The position numbers were made by a program, and so were the translations under genes. 24,685 bases of DNA from Symbiodinium natans (Eukaryota; Sar; Dinophyceae; Suessiales; Symbiodiniaceae): NCBI GenBank assembly GCA_905221605.1, contig CAJNDS010001283.1:1-24685 (forward strand). Direction: 5' to 3'. The notes below the pieces were generated by a model, which made no database searches, had not been told where the DNA came from, and worked only from the letters and a program-made list of their open reading frames with translations. This document shows positions 1-7,146 of the stretch, in pieces (positions within the stretch are counted from its first letter, which is position 1; the number at the start of each line of letters is the position of its first letter).

Positions 1-80
1 GGTTTAGAGCTTAGGGTTTCATCTGGCTGGTTCTTAGTTTAGGGTTTAGGGTTTAGGATTTAGGGTTTAGGGTTTAGGGT
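1..80 (+). repeat. Telomere-type tract, G-strand on plus
   Basis: From about 38 to 80 the sequence is a run of TTTAGGG units with one TTTAGGA variant; 1-37 is a looser version of the same motif. The window opens inside this material, so the tract may extend to the left. It is not a chromosome end, because more than 24 kb of other sequence follows. Confidence 0.95.
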
Positions 81-184
81 CTTACTAGGGAAGGAGAGCA
101 TGAGGTGCCCTTTAGAATCCCTTAAAGGGTATATATAGGGCCTTGATTCCCTCGTTCCCCTACTGAGCACCCGGGGTTTCGGGT

Positions 185-230
185 CTAGTCGGGGAGTGTA
201 AGTGCTTCTAGTCGGGGAGTGTAAGTGCTT
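185..230. repeat. Exact 23-bp tandem duplication
   Basis: Two adjacent identical 23-bp copies, 185-207 and 208-230, begin CTAGTCGGGGAG and end GTGCTT. Exact identity suggests a recent slippage or duplication. Confidence 0.95.
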
Positions 231-286
231 TCGGCTTTTGTGCAATATACATATAAAAAACACAAGTATGAAGAGGTATACAAGTA

Positions 287-309
287 TACATATATATATA
301 TATATATAA
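287..309. repeat. TA microsatellite
   Basis: About nine uninterrupted TA dinucleotides in an AT-rich neighbourhood. Confidence 0.9.
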
Positions 310-340
310 CTATTACAACAGAATATATGTGCAACCCTCA

Positions 341-362
341 AGGGTTTAGGGTTTAGGGTTTG
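341..362 (+). repeat. Short telomere-type tract, G-strand
   Basis: About three TTTAGGG units. Confidence 0.9.
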
Positions 363-592
363 TGGAATATACATATAAAACATGTACAAATCCAAATATA
401 CAAGGATATACAATCAATATTTGTATGTGTATATATATATATATGCATATACACATATACATATATATATATATGTGCGTGTATGTATGATTTATACCTA
501 TATGTGTATTAAGAATAATCTTAACAAACATACAATAATAGTAATAATAAAAATCATAGCATAACTCTCAATAAAGAGAAATGCTTATTTAG
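363..592. other. AT-rich spacer with TA microsatellites
   Basis: Two TA runs (about 428-444 and 461-476) lie in sequence dominated by TATA, CATATA and AATAAT words. Open frames here are rich in Tyr and Ile and are low complexity. The right end, TGCTTATTTAG, could be the 3' splice site of the exon proposed at 593. Confidence 0.6.
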
Positions 593-1548
593 CCAGACGA
601 AACCCAGCAGCCAGACGCCAGAGGCAGAAGGCTCATCCGGCGTCCCGCTAAGGCTCGACAGCCGGGTTTAGGGTTTAGGGTTTAGGGTTTATAGGGTTTA
701 TAGGGTTTATTGGGTTTATAGGGTTTGTAGGGTTTCTAGGGTTTATAGGGTTTATTGGGTTTATAGGGTTTATAGGGTTTCTAGGGTTCAGAGGGTTTAT
801 AGGGTTTACGGGGTTTATGGGGTTTAGGGTTTTACAGGGTTTAGGGTTTAGGGTTTTGGCCACCTGTCTAATTAGCCATGCGCCAGGGGGCAACTGCACA
901 GAGAATGCACTGCACACTGCACTTTAGGGTTTAGGGTTTCGGGCCTGCTCTGGAGCTCCGACCACTCTGTGTCGGCACTGGCAAGGCCACGTGCGTGCAA
1001 TTCACAAGGCACTCTTCTCACTCCGCAAAAAGACACCAGAAATAGATAAACATACATAAATCAGTTCATATGCAAAACATATAGCTAGTAACAAACATAG
1101 CAAGGCAACTAGTAAGCAAAATGGCATGGGATCTTATTCAGGTTCACTCCCTAGCCAGGCTTGCGGAGGAGGATCCTGTGGGCGCATTGCAGCGAAGCTC
1201 TTCGCAAGTGAAGCCTGCGGTTGATTTGAGGTTCTCTTGGGTTGGGACAAGAAAAAAAGCAGGAAGGTACATGGATCCTTAGGGTACGACCTTGATTTGA
1301 GGTTCTTCTGGGTCGTTGGATCTCTTGCTGTCCAGCTTTTTTCAGGGTTTTAAGGGTTTAGGGCTTCGGGGTAAGGTTCTACGACACTAGAATGGGCCAC
1401 CGGACTACTGATGAAAATCAGGGGGTGGCGTCGGGGGGGGGTGGGGAGTGGGGAGGTTCGGGGTTTGAGCCTTGCACTTCTCGGGCTTAGAGCTTTGTCA
1501 GTGGTCTGCGATTGGAGAGCAAGACACACACACACACAGACACACACA

Positions 1549-1583
<35 letters not shown>

Positions 1584-1894
1584 AACAACAAATAAAACAA
1601 CGAAAGCTGAAAGCAAGCCTCGACGCGGTCCTAACTGCACCTTTTTCCCTCAATCTGCATCCCTATCTCCTTCTCTCCAGGATGTTTAGGGTTTAGGGTT
1701 TTTTTTCTGGGGTAGTTAGGATAATTCCATTCTGGAAATTGTGGGCACGTCGGGTCGGGTCGGGTCGCTAATTTCACTAAAACGGGAAGCCGCGCCGGGA
1801 CACTGTTGCCAGCACCATGTACATGGCGAAAAGAACGGTTGAGGCTATACCCGAGGCAAAGAACTTGAATGATACTAACCCTACCTTGGAGTAG
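593..1894 (+). CDS. Hypothetical gene A, 3' portion (three exons)
   Basis: Three exon-like segments join in one reading phase: 593-665, 1142-1266 and 1813-1894. The first follows TTATTTAG and ends CGG before GTTTAGGG, so the donor is the start of a telomere-type tract. The second (41 open codons, with ARLAEEDPVGALQ near its start) follows TCTTATTCAG and ends before GTACAT. The third follows GTTGCCAG and runs 25 codons from an internal Met (MYMAKRTVEAIPEAK) to TAG at 1892-1894. Phases agree at both joins (0, then 2+1). Introns would be 476 and 546 nt. No 5' end was found, so the model is partial. The product is not recognised; it would be basic and hydrophilic with no membrane segment. Chance assembly from short open frames is a real alternative; transcript evidence would decide. 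Confidence 0.33.
664..863 (+). repeat. Telomere-variant array, 9-bp TTTATAGGG core
   Basis: Canonical TTTAGGG units (664-687) pass into about fifteen 9-bp units, mostly TTTATAGGG with TTTATTGGG, TTTGTAGGG and TTTCTAGGG variants (688-823), then return to canonical units. In model A this is the 5' part of intron 1. A minus-strand array of the same 9-bp type occurs at 20665-20788. Confidence 0.93.
922..949 (+). repeat. Short telomere-type tract, G-strand
   Basis: Two to three TTTAGGG units ending in a TTTCGGG variant, inside proposed intron 1 of gene A. Confidence 0.85.
1523..1582. repeat. CA microsatellite
   Basis: About 28 CA units interrupted by two GA steps, inside proposed intron 2 of gene A. 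It generates the Thr-His and Cys-Val runs seen in the open frames on either strand, which are not genes. Confidence 0.95.
1684..1703 (+). repeat. Short telomere-type tract after a splice-acceptor-like site
   Basis: Two TTTAGGG units directly follow a pyrimidine-rich stretch (about 1640-1680) ending CTCCAG, with CTAAC upstream near 1632. The layout resembles a branch point, pyrimidine tract and 3' splice site, but no exon follows, so its role is unclear. Confidence 0.7.
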
Positions 1895-2080
1895 ACCCTG
1901 GAACAAAGTATATACATTTGAGGCATAAGTAGCTATAATAGGAACCCAGAAGCAACAACAGTACTAATGTGTCCTACTCCAAAACCCAGCTTAAAAATTG
2001 TTTGGGGCACCTTACAAGTCTCTTATTTTTGTGCCCCAGTGAAGTACACTAGTTTCAGAAACAAAAAGTGTAGTGAGTGT

Positions 2081-2138
2081 GGGTTTAGGGTTTAGGGTTT
2101 AGGGTTGAGGGTTTAGGGTTTAGGGTTTAGGGTTTAGG
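2081..2138 (+). repeat. Telomere-type tract, G-strand
   Basis: About eight units, TTTAGGG with one TTGAGGG variant. Confidence 0.95.
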
Positions 2139-2258
2139 ACGAACGAAGTAAGTGAACTCCCTTAGGTCCGGCGCTGTCACAGATTTCACCGGTCTAGGGG
2201 ACTGAGGTTAAGAGTTAATTATGTGGGTTGCGGGTTGGGATGTTCCCCCTTATACTAC

Positions 2259-2283
2259 CAGCTCCTTTATGAGTAAGGAGCTG
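2259..2283. repeat. Perfect 9-bp inverted repeat
   Basis: CAGCTCCTT and AAGGAGCTG flank a 7-base loop TATGAGT. Short G runs follow at about 2292. It could be a stem-loop or a mobile-element remnant. Confidence 0.85.
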
Positions 2284-2515
2284 TTAGTGTAGGGGGGGGA
2301 AGGGTTTGGGTGCTCAACCCTAAAAGCTAGTTGGGGGGTTTCCAGGAAATAGGGGCCACCCTTACCAAACTATTAAAATCCTTCTTTTTGGAACCCCCAA
2401 AAGGGTACTCCCTATTTTCGGAAAGCCCTCGGTGGGGGTATAATGCAAGCCAGGCAGCTCGATGGCGATAGGCGCCCGGCAAGGCCTCTTTGCAAACACA
2501 AATTTGCAAACAATG

Positions 2516-2538
2516 AGGGTTTAGGGTTTAGGGTTCAG
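2516..2538 (+). repeat. Short telomere-type tract, G-strand
   Basis: Two to three TTTAGGG units ending TTCAGAGG. Confidence 0.9.
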
Positions 2539-2625
2539 AGGTATGGGATTCATGGGACCTTTCGAGACATGATCGGAATATACCAGATTTTTTGCAAAAA
2601 GGGCCCCAAGAGAGGGCCCAAACAC

Positions 2626-2648
2626 TAGGGTTGAGGGTTTAGGGTTTC
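2626..2648 (+). repeat. Short telomere-type tract, G-strand
   Basis: TTGAGGG followed by two TTTAGGG-type units. The bases just before contain GGGCCC twice (about 2602-2619). Confidence 0.88.
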
Positions 2649-2710
2649 TCAGGTTGCGGTACCAACGCGAGGGCTGAACGTTCAGCGTTGCGTTCTAGCG
2701 AGCCGAGCAC

Positions 2711-3617
2711 ATGTCTAAGGCAGCGCCTGTGTCTGTGAGTCCCCGACGTGCTTCGGTAACACAGGAGCCCCAGCAGGCGATTACGGTCAATTTTCCAAAG
2801 ATAGATAGCGGGTGAAATGAGATCTCTTTCAGTGGTTCTTTCTATACAGCTCTCTTACTAGCTGCAAAATCAACCAATGATACACAGGTTAAGAAAGACC
2901 TTTCCAGTGGCTTCTGTCTTGGCTTATACGTTTTGTTGCCAAAAGCCCGGTGACAGACCCATATCTTGGGGGCTTTTCGTGGAGCTTGTACTACAATATT
3001 GAGGGTTTGGCCTTTCTCCGCACGTCTCCATCTCTCAACAAGTCCCGGACCCTGAGACGCAAGCCCTTCTCAGCCCGAAGCACGACAACCGAAACCCTGA
3101 ACAAGAAACCCTAAACCCTAAACCCTAAACCCTAAACCCTAAGAAGGGACTTCAGTGTCTGCCACGTCGCATTGCAGCTGCGCCTCACAAGAGGGTGGCT
3201 CGACTGCGGGAGCCGAAGTCGTGAAAAACAGTCCCCATATCGGGTCAATTCTCTAAACTAGGGTCGCTTTTCTGGGCACCCTAAATAAGAAGGAACCCAG
3301 GAGTGACCATATTTCATATAACATAAATATAAGTATATATATATATATACATTTAACAGAAACTTAGAATACTTAAATTCTCTAGGCTCGTGAAACTAGT
3401 GGGTTCTCTCTTCAGACTCTGGTCCCTCCATCAGATGGTACAAGACGTCTTGGACTTTGGGGCGTTTCGGTTTTGGGGGTCAGGGTTTAGCACCCTGTGA
3501 ACCCCCCAACCCTCAACCCTGTGCTTCCGATTGAGGCAAAATCTATGGCTCATGGCTTCGGAGCCCCAAACTCCAAAGCAGCGACGGCAAAGCTTGCCCG
3601 CCCAGACCCTGTGCTAG
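2711..3617 (+). CDS. Hypothetical gene B (five-exon model, Met to stop)
   Basis: ATG at 2711 has an in-frame TAG 15 bases upstream, which supports the start. Exons: 2711-2811 (begins MSKAAPVSVSPRRASVTQEP), 2833-2949 (GSFYTALLLAAKS near its start), 3178-3243, 3416-3469 (LWSLHQMVQDVLDFGAF) and 3536-3617, with TAG at 3615-3617. Every join is 2+1 and keeps frame. Acceptors are CTCTTTCAG, CGCATTGCAG, TCTCTCTTCAG and CCGATTGAG; donors are GTGAAA, GTGACA, GTCAAT and GTTTTG. Intron 1 would be only 21 nt; without it the two segments are one frame broken by a single TGA (2813-2815). Other introns are 228, 172 and 66 nt; the 228-nt one contains a CCCTAAA tract just before its 3' end. The protein of about 140 residues is not recognised. 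Pseudogene or chance assembly is possible. Confidence 0.35.
3106..3142 (-). repeat. Telomere-type tract, C-strand on plus
   Basis: Five CCCTAAA units. This is the first tract in the opposite orientation to those upstream. In model B it lies in the second intron, about 35 bp before the acceptor. Confidence 0.95.
3244..3415. other. Candidate intron with TA microsatellite
   Basis: Proposed third intron of gene B. It contains about eight TA units (3334-3350) and ends with a strong pyrimidine-AG stretch, TTCTCTCTTCAG. Confidence 0.4.
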
Positions 3618-3714
3618 AACTGCAGGCTAATTGCGGGAAACACTAAGCCCATTGCCTTTGCCCAAAACCCTAAGCCTTCACGGCCCTAAACCCTTCTGAA
3701 ACCCCTGAGCCTGC

Positions 3715-3766
3715 CTAAAACCCCTAAACCCCAAACCCTAAACCCTAAACCCTAAACCCTAAACCT
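3715..3766 (-). repeat. Telomere-type tract, C-strand
   Basis: About seven units, CCCTAAA with CCCCTAAA and CCCCAAA variants at the left edge. Confidence 0.95.
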
Positions 3767-3885
3767 TCGAGGTTCTAAAAGGGGTCCGGGTGAGGGTTCT
3801 CGCGGAAAAGCTTCTGCAGAGGGCTCGTAGCCAGGAACGCAGTCCTGGGAGCTTCGTGCTGAGATAGCCCCAAACTCTGGGCTGC

Positions 3886-3999
3886 TTAGGGTTTAGGGTT
3901 TAGGGTTTAGGGTTTAGGGTTTAGGGTTTAGGGTTTAGGGTTTAGGGTTTAGGGTTTAGGGTTTAGGGTTTAGGGTTTATAAGGGTTAAGGGTTTAGGG
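3886..3999 (+). repeat. Long telomere-type tract, G-strand
   Basis: About thirteen near-perfect TTTAGGG units (3886-3979) followed by decayed units. With the C-strand tract at 3715-3766 it brackets a 120-bp spacer with a CTTCTGCAG acceptor-like site, the same C-spacer-G arrangement seen from 18.3 kb onward. Confidence 0.97.
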
Positions 4000-4326
4000 C
4001 TGGACTTCGGGCAAAGGGTTTCAGGTTTAGAGGCTTAGGTCTTTAGGGTTTTAGGCTTTGTGGCTTTGGAGGGTCTTGGGGTTAGGGCCCGGGGCTTGTT
4101 TGAGTTTGGGCTTTGAGGAATGAGAGTTTGGGGCGAGGGGCTTCGGGTGGCAGCCACTGAGAACCCCGGTATCCTAGGTTTAGGGTTTAATTGGGGTGTA
4201 GGCGCTGGGTACTTGCACATACATGAAGCTCATTCTGCTGACGATACACCCGAAAGAAGGAACACACCCAGGAACCCTGGACTCCTATAACCCCAAATGA
4301 GCCATTGTCTGCGTTGGCTCTCACAG

Positions 4327-4360
<34 letters not shown>
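4327..4360. repeat. CT microsatellite
   Basis: About fifteen CT units with one interruption, followed by CCACATCTCCTTGACCAG. The minus-strand Arg-Glu run comes from this tract. Confidence 0.95.
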
Positions 4361-4385
4361 CCACATCTCCTTGACCAGAGTTAGA

Positions 4386-4432
4386 AACCCTAAACCCTTC
4401 ATCCAAACCCTAAACCCCAAACCCTAAACCTG
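4386..4432 (-). repeat. Telomere-type tract, C-strand, interrupted
   Basis: About five units of CCCTAAA or CCCCAAA with a short interruption (TTCATCCAA). Confidence 0.9.
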
Positions 4433-4528
4433 CCAGGCTGCTGTCTTGCAAACTCCACCAGAGGCCAAGACGGTGCCCACCTTTCCTTTGCAGCCGTTCC
4501 CTTGCCTCAGCACAGGGAGTGACTACCT

Positions 4529-4575
4529 GCACCCTAAACCCTAGGCCCTAAACCATCAACCCTAAACCCCCAACA
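4529..4575 (-). repeat. Degenerate telomere-type tract, C-strand
   Basis: CCCTAAA units mixed with CCCTAGG and ATCAACC variants. Confidence 0.85.
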
Positions 4576-4749
4576 CGAGGGCGTTTAAACACGCAGCGGT
4601 CTGCTGGGGCCGGGGTAGGGTCTCTCGAATGGTACTGAATCCTGGCGAAGGTGATGGGTGTATATGCATATGTTGGGATATACGAGCAGTCCTTAACAAG
4701 GATGACAATACGGGGTTCTTTAATCCCTATTCGGGACTGTTAGTATGAA

Positions 4750-4762
4750 GGGGGGGGGGGGG
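4750..4762. repeat. Homopolymer G run
   Basis: Thirteen G in a row followed by CCC. Length is likely to be unreliable in sequencing. Confidence 0.9.
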
Positions 4763-4961
4763 CCCATCCCAATGCACATGTCTATATGGTCAGCTCTCGA
4801 AATTACGGTTTCTTTTGGGGTACCCTACATGCTAGGGCCAACCTTATAATGAGGAACCCCTAAACCCAGAACAGACCACAGTTTTAAGAGAAGTGACCTT
4901 GTACGCAAAAAGGATGTGAGATGGGTCTGTCGCACCTTCTTGGCAGCATGAGGTTCATCCT

Positions 4962-5059
4962 GGGTTTAGGGTTTAGAGTTTAGGGGTTAGGGTTTAGGGG
5001 TTAGGGTTTAGGGTTTAGGGTAAAACCCTCCAAACCCCAAAACCCTAAACCCTAAAAGC
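4962..5059. repeat. Head-to-head telomere-type tracts
   Basis: TTTAGGG-type units (4962-5021, with TTTAGAG and TTAGGGG variants) switch directly to CCCTAAA-type units (5022-5059) with only a few bases between. The pair forms a large imperfect inverted repeat that could fold back. Confidence 0.93.
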
Positions 5060-5106
5060 CGACTCTGGGAGCCCCGACCGCTGGAAGCCCCTAAGCCCCA
5101 AAACCT

Positions 5107-5180
5107 ACAAACCCTAAACCCTAAACCCTAAACCCTAAACCCTAAACCCTAAACCCTAAACCCTAGACCCTACACCCCCT
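5107..5180 (-). repeat. Telomere-type tract, C-strand
   Basis: About eight perfect CCCTAAA units, then CCCTAGA and CCCTACA variants. Confidence 0.96.
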
Positions 5181-5295
5181 AAAGGTTAACTAGGATGGCC
5201 TTTGAAACCCTCTGAAAAATATTCCTGAATATGATCCTCTTAAACCCCAATTAGGGAAAATAAAAAAAGGTTCCAGGGGCCTACCCAGTTCTGGA

Positions 5296-5472
5296 TCAAA
5301 CCCTAGACCCTACAACCCCTAAATGAAGCCCTAAACCCCTGAACCTACAAAGCCTAAGCCCTACAACCTCTAAAGGTTGTGGATAAACCCTAAACCCTAC
5401 AAAGCCTAAACCCTAAACCCTACAAACCCTAAACCCTAAACCCTAAACCCTAAACCCTAAACCCTAAACCCG
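5296..5472 (-). repeat. Telomere-type tract with CCCTACAAA variants
   Basis: A decayed left part contains CCCTACAAC, CCCTACAAAG and CCCTAGA words. It shares CCCTAGACCCTACA and CTAAAGGTT words with the right edge of the preceding tract. About seven canonical CCCTAAA units follow (5423-5470). The two tracts therefore look like partial duplicates. Confidence 0.93.
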
Positions 5473-5504
5473 CCCTAAAATGTTATGGATGGCCCTGAAC
5501 TCAG

Positions 5505-5552
5505 CGCGGGCCGTGGACGCATTTGCCACCGAGGGAAGGTTGCATGGACTGG
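5505..5552 (+). CDS. Candidate internal exon, product unknown
   Basis: A 48-bp segment after GAACTCAG and before GTAGGCCT, with a C-strand tract on its left and a G-strand tract on its right. The frame is open with AVDAFATEGRLHGL; the same frame extends left to an ATG at 5480. It is too short to be convincing alone, and no phase-compatible neighbour could be fixed. Confidence 0.22.
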
Positions 5553-5561
5553 GTAGGCCTC

Positions 5562-5613
5562 GGGTTTTAGGGTTTAGGGTTTAGGGTTTTTTAAAGGGGC
5601 AAGTGTTTAGGGT
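5562..5613 (+). repeat. Telomere-type tract, G-strand
   Basis: Three TTTAGGG units, then a TTTTTTAAAGGGG interruption and one further unit. Confidence 0.9.
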
Positions 5614-5806
5614 TCTTTGGGGCTTGGGGCTTCGGGTTGAGATATTGGGTTTAGGGCGAGAGGACATACAGATGCAAGACATCCCATATTGAGGGGGGTG
5701 GGGGGTTCCGAGGTTTGGCATAGGGACAGTTTGCCAGAAGGGAAGTACAGATGACGTAAAGCATTCCCGCGTTACAGCGTGTGGCTAGCTTCTCTGTATT
5801 TTCCGT
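5614..5806. other. Spacer, G-rich then mixed
   Basis: Decayed GGGCTT and GGGTTG words, a G-rich stretch at 5690-5707, and CGCGTTACAG (5768-5777), an acceptor-like site preceding an open frame that continues into the TCTCCCAG repeat. No confident gene. Confidence 0.45.
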
Positions 5807-5890
5807 CAGTCTCCCAGTCTCCCAGTCTCCCAGTCTCCCAATCTCCCAGTCTCCCAGTCTCTCAGTCTCTCTGTCTCTCGGTCTCTCTGC
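5807..5890. repeat. TCTCCCAG octamer repeat
   Basis: Six to seven copies of TCTCCCAG (one TCTCCCAA) grade into TCTCTCAG and CTCTCTG. Every copy is a pyrimidine run ending in CAG, so the repeat is a chain of potential 3' splice sites in shifting phases. Confidence 0.93.
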
Positions 5891-5910
5891 CTCTCTGCCT
5901 CTGTCTCGAG

Positions 5911-6126
5911 TTGGCTAAGCCCTTAGTGCTCTTAATTTGCGTATATCTAAGCCATAAACTCGAAACACAGCACCACATAGGTTTCAAGCGGGTTGAGAGC
6001 GTAGCTGACAACGGTGGCATAGACTTACGGACTTATGACTCCCGAGTGGCTGGCATTGCAGGCCCCCCTAAATTGATTGGGGCTTGGGGTTGCAGCAGCA
6101 TCCGCTCCCTTCCCCCAAAAAGATAG
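5911..6126 (+). CDS. Candidate terminal exon, product unknown
   Basis: An open frame of 71 codons to TAG at 6124-6126 follows a pyrimidine-rich tract ending TCTCGAG. It begins LAKPLVLLICVYLSHKLETQ, is hydrophobic at first, and later contains DNGGIDLRTYDSRVAGIAGP. Codon composition is mixed and not low complexity. It could be the last exon of a gene whose earlier exons (possibly 5505-5552) lie to the left; the acceptor could be any CAG of the TCTCCCAG repeat. No family is recognised. Confidence 0.33.
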   Translation: MAKPLVLLICVYLSHKLETQHHIGFKRVESVADNGGIDLRTYDSRVAGIAGPPKLIGAWGCSSIRSLPPKR

Positions 6127-6188
6127 CCCTAAACCCTCCGAATGCCAAACCCTGAGCCCTAAGTCTAGACCCAAAGCCCAAACCCACC

Positions 6189-6315
6189 ACCCCCCCCCCC
6201 CCTCCCCCCAACCTCCCCTTAACCCCCACCCCCCCAACCCCAAACCCCAAACCCCAAACCCTAAACCCTGCACCCTAAACCCTAAACCCTACACCCTACA
6301 CCCTAAACCCTAACC
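6189..6315 (-). repeat. Poly-C grading into telomere-type tract, C-strand
   Basis: C runs (13 at 6190-6202) become CCCCCAACC, then CCCCAAA, then CCCTAAA with CCCTGCA and CCCTACA variants. The gradation suggests C-rich expansion from the telomere motif. Confidence 0.92.
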
Positions 6316-6468
6316 CCCCTACCCCCCCCCATATCACCCATATCCCCCCCCAATTCTCCCGGCGGCCAAAGGGCATTCGAAGCTGCTGGGCGTTAGCACC
6401 TCTGAGAAACACTTCAGGCTGGCGATGTCCGGGGTGTAGCCTGTCTCTTACTTCTCAAAGAAGAGAGG

Positions 6469-6502
6469 GGTTTGGGGTTTAGGGTTTAGGGTTGAGGGTT
6501 TC
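6469..6502 (+). repeat. Telomere-type tract, G-strand
   Basis: TTTGGGG, two TTTAGGG and one TTGAGGG unit. Confidence 0.9.
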
Positions 6503-6768
6503 ATAAGCCCCAAAAAGGGGGATTCTAGTATCCCAAAAAGTGTAAAGTGTACTCACTCAGCAACTAAGTACCTGGAGGTTCATGGTATATTTATGAACCA
6601 ATTACAACTGTACTTATAACTAAACTATAACTGTACTTCTATCCATATCAGGGCACTTAGGGGCAGTATCGTACAGTTGGTACATTGTAGTGGGGCTAAG
6701 TTGTGGGGGGGGGTTTAGGAGTTCTGGCCAGGGCTGTTCGGATGGGCACAGAACTTTCTTGATCCTAG

Positions 6769-7146
6769 CAAGCCCCCACGCGTCAACTTACCACCCAGCA
6801 GGAGCAGGTAGCAGCAGTAGAAGTGGCAGTAGCAGTAGTGGCAGCCTGCGGAGCACTGCGTGGTACAGGTTGCGCCCGAGGCGATGTAGCCACCTTGTGC
6901 CACTTTCGTCGTTCTTGGGGGTTTAGGAGATCAGATGCTGGAGGTCTGAGGGCGTTGGGGGTTTACGACAGGTCCGCAAGCAGGAAACATGTATCGGAAC
7001 CCCGATGTAAACATGTTGCAGAACTCTGGGTTCCAGGCCCTGCTTGGGTTTGGGGTTTAGGGTTTGGGGCCGCCGTTGCATACTCTTCCAAGGTTTGGGG
7101 TTTGGGGTTCAAGGCAATATGTGTTGTCTTAGTTAACGATCTTTGA
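6769..7146 (+). CDS. Longest non-repeat open frame, product unknown
   Basis: The frame is open for 125 codons from just after TTCTTGATCCTAG to TGA at 7144-7146. It has no ATG start, so if real it is an exon. It begins QAPTRQLTTQQEQVAAVEVA, passes through an Ala/Val-rich stretch with a TAGCAG-like repeat (6808-6844), then a basic middle (CHFRRSWGFRRSD). Its last 40 codons are partly telomere-derived. An alternative splits it: exon 6769-6807 (donor GTAGCA), exon 6845-6885, and a short exon at about 7020-7046 between TGTTGCAG and GTTTGGGG. No known domain is seen. Confidence 0.3.
   Translation, partial: QAPTRQLTTQQEQVAAVEVAVAVVAACGALRGTGCARGDVATLCHFRRSWGFRRSDAGGLRALGVYDRSASRKHVSEPRCKHVAELWVPGPAWVWGLGFGAAVAYSSKVWGLGFKAICVVLVNDL
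7046..7110 (+). repeat. Degenerate telomere-type tract with TTTGGGG units
   Basis: Two clusters (7046-7070 and 7090-7110) of mainly TTTGGGG with one TTTAGGG. After this, classic telomere-type tracts are nearly absent until 13.85 kb. Confidence 0.85.

Larger units (their letters stand above)
81..341. other. Spacer without a supported gene
   Basis: No coding region is supported here. It holds a 23-bp tandem duplication (185-230), a TATATATA box near 130, and a TA microsatellite near 290-309. The minus-strand open frame across it is made of low-complexity and telomere-derived codons and is not treated as a gene. Confidence 0.6.
1895..2710. other. Intergenic spacer between gene models A and B
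   Basis: No confident gene. It contains telomere-type tracts at 2081-2138, 2516-2538 and 2626-2648, a 9-bp-stem hairpin at 2259-2283, and imperfect inverted copies near 2341-2360 and 2404-2422. A small open frame from ATG 2462 runs 19 codons to a GTTTAGGG donor-like site at 2519, but no downstream partner exon in the right phase was found. Confidence 0.5.
4000..4961. other. Degenerate telomeric spacer, no confident gene
   Basis: 4000-4190 is a decayed G-rich version of the telomere motif. A 25-codon open frame starts at ATG 4223 (MKLILLTIHPKEG) with an in-frame TAG 24 bases upstream and TGA near 4298; no partner exon was found. CCTTTCCTTTGCAG (about 4478-4491) and TTCTTGGCAG (about 4938-4947) resemble 3' splice sites; the latter lies 17 bases before a GTTTAGGG tract. 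Confidence 0.45.
6127..6768. other. Spacer with poly-C and telomere-type tracts
   Basis: Apart from the tracts listed separately it holds CCATATCACCCATATCC (6331-6347), an acceptor-like CACTTCAG near 6410, and a 6540-6710 stretch with the repeated word ACTGTACTT or ACTGTACTTAT. No gene is supported. Confidence 0.5.

Noticed and set aside
1-80. A true chromosome end at the left edge
   Set aside because: The tract is short and impure, in the same form as dozens of internal tracts; nothing shows a terminal array.
675-917. Minus-strand open frame rich in Asn-Pro-Ile
   Set aside because: It is the translation of the 9-bp telomere-variant array; Leu-Asn-Pro-Lys-Pro and Asn-Pro-Ile runs are expected from CCCTAAA-type repeats in one frame.
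2462-2518. Possible first exon starting MAIGARQGLF and ending at a GTTTAGGG donor
   Set aside because: No downstream segment continues it in phase, and gene model B has its own start with an in-frame upstream stop.
4223-4300. 25-codon open frame from ATG 4223
   Set aside because: Too short, with no donor GT inside it and no partner exon.
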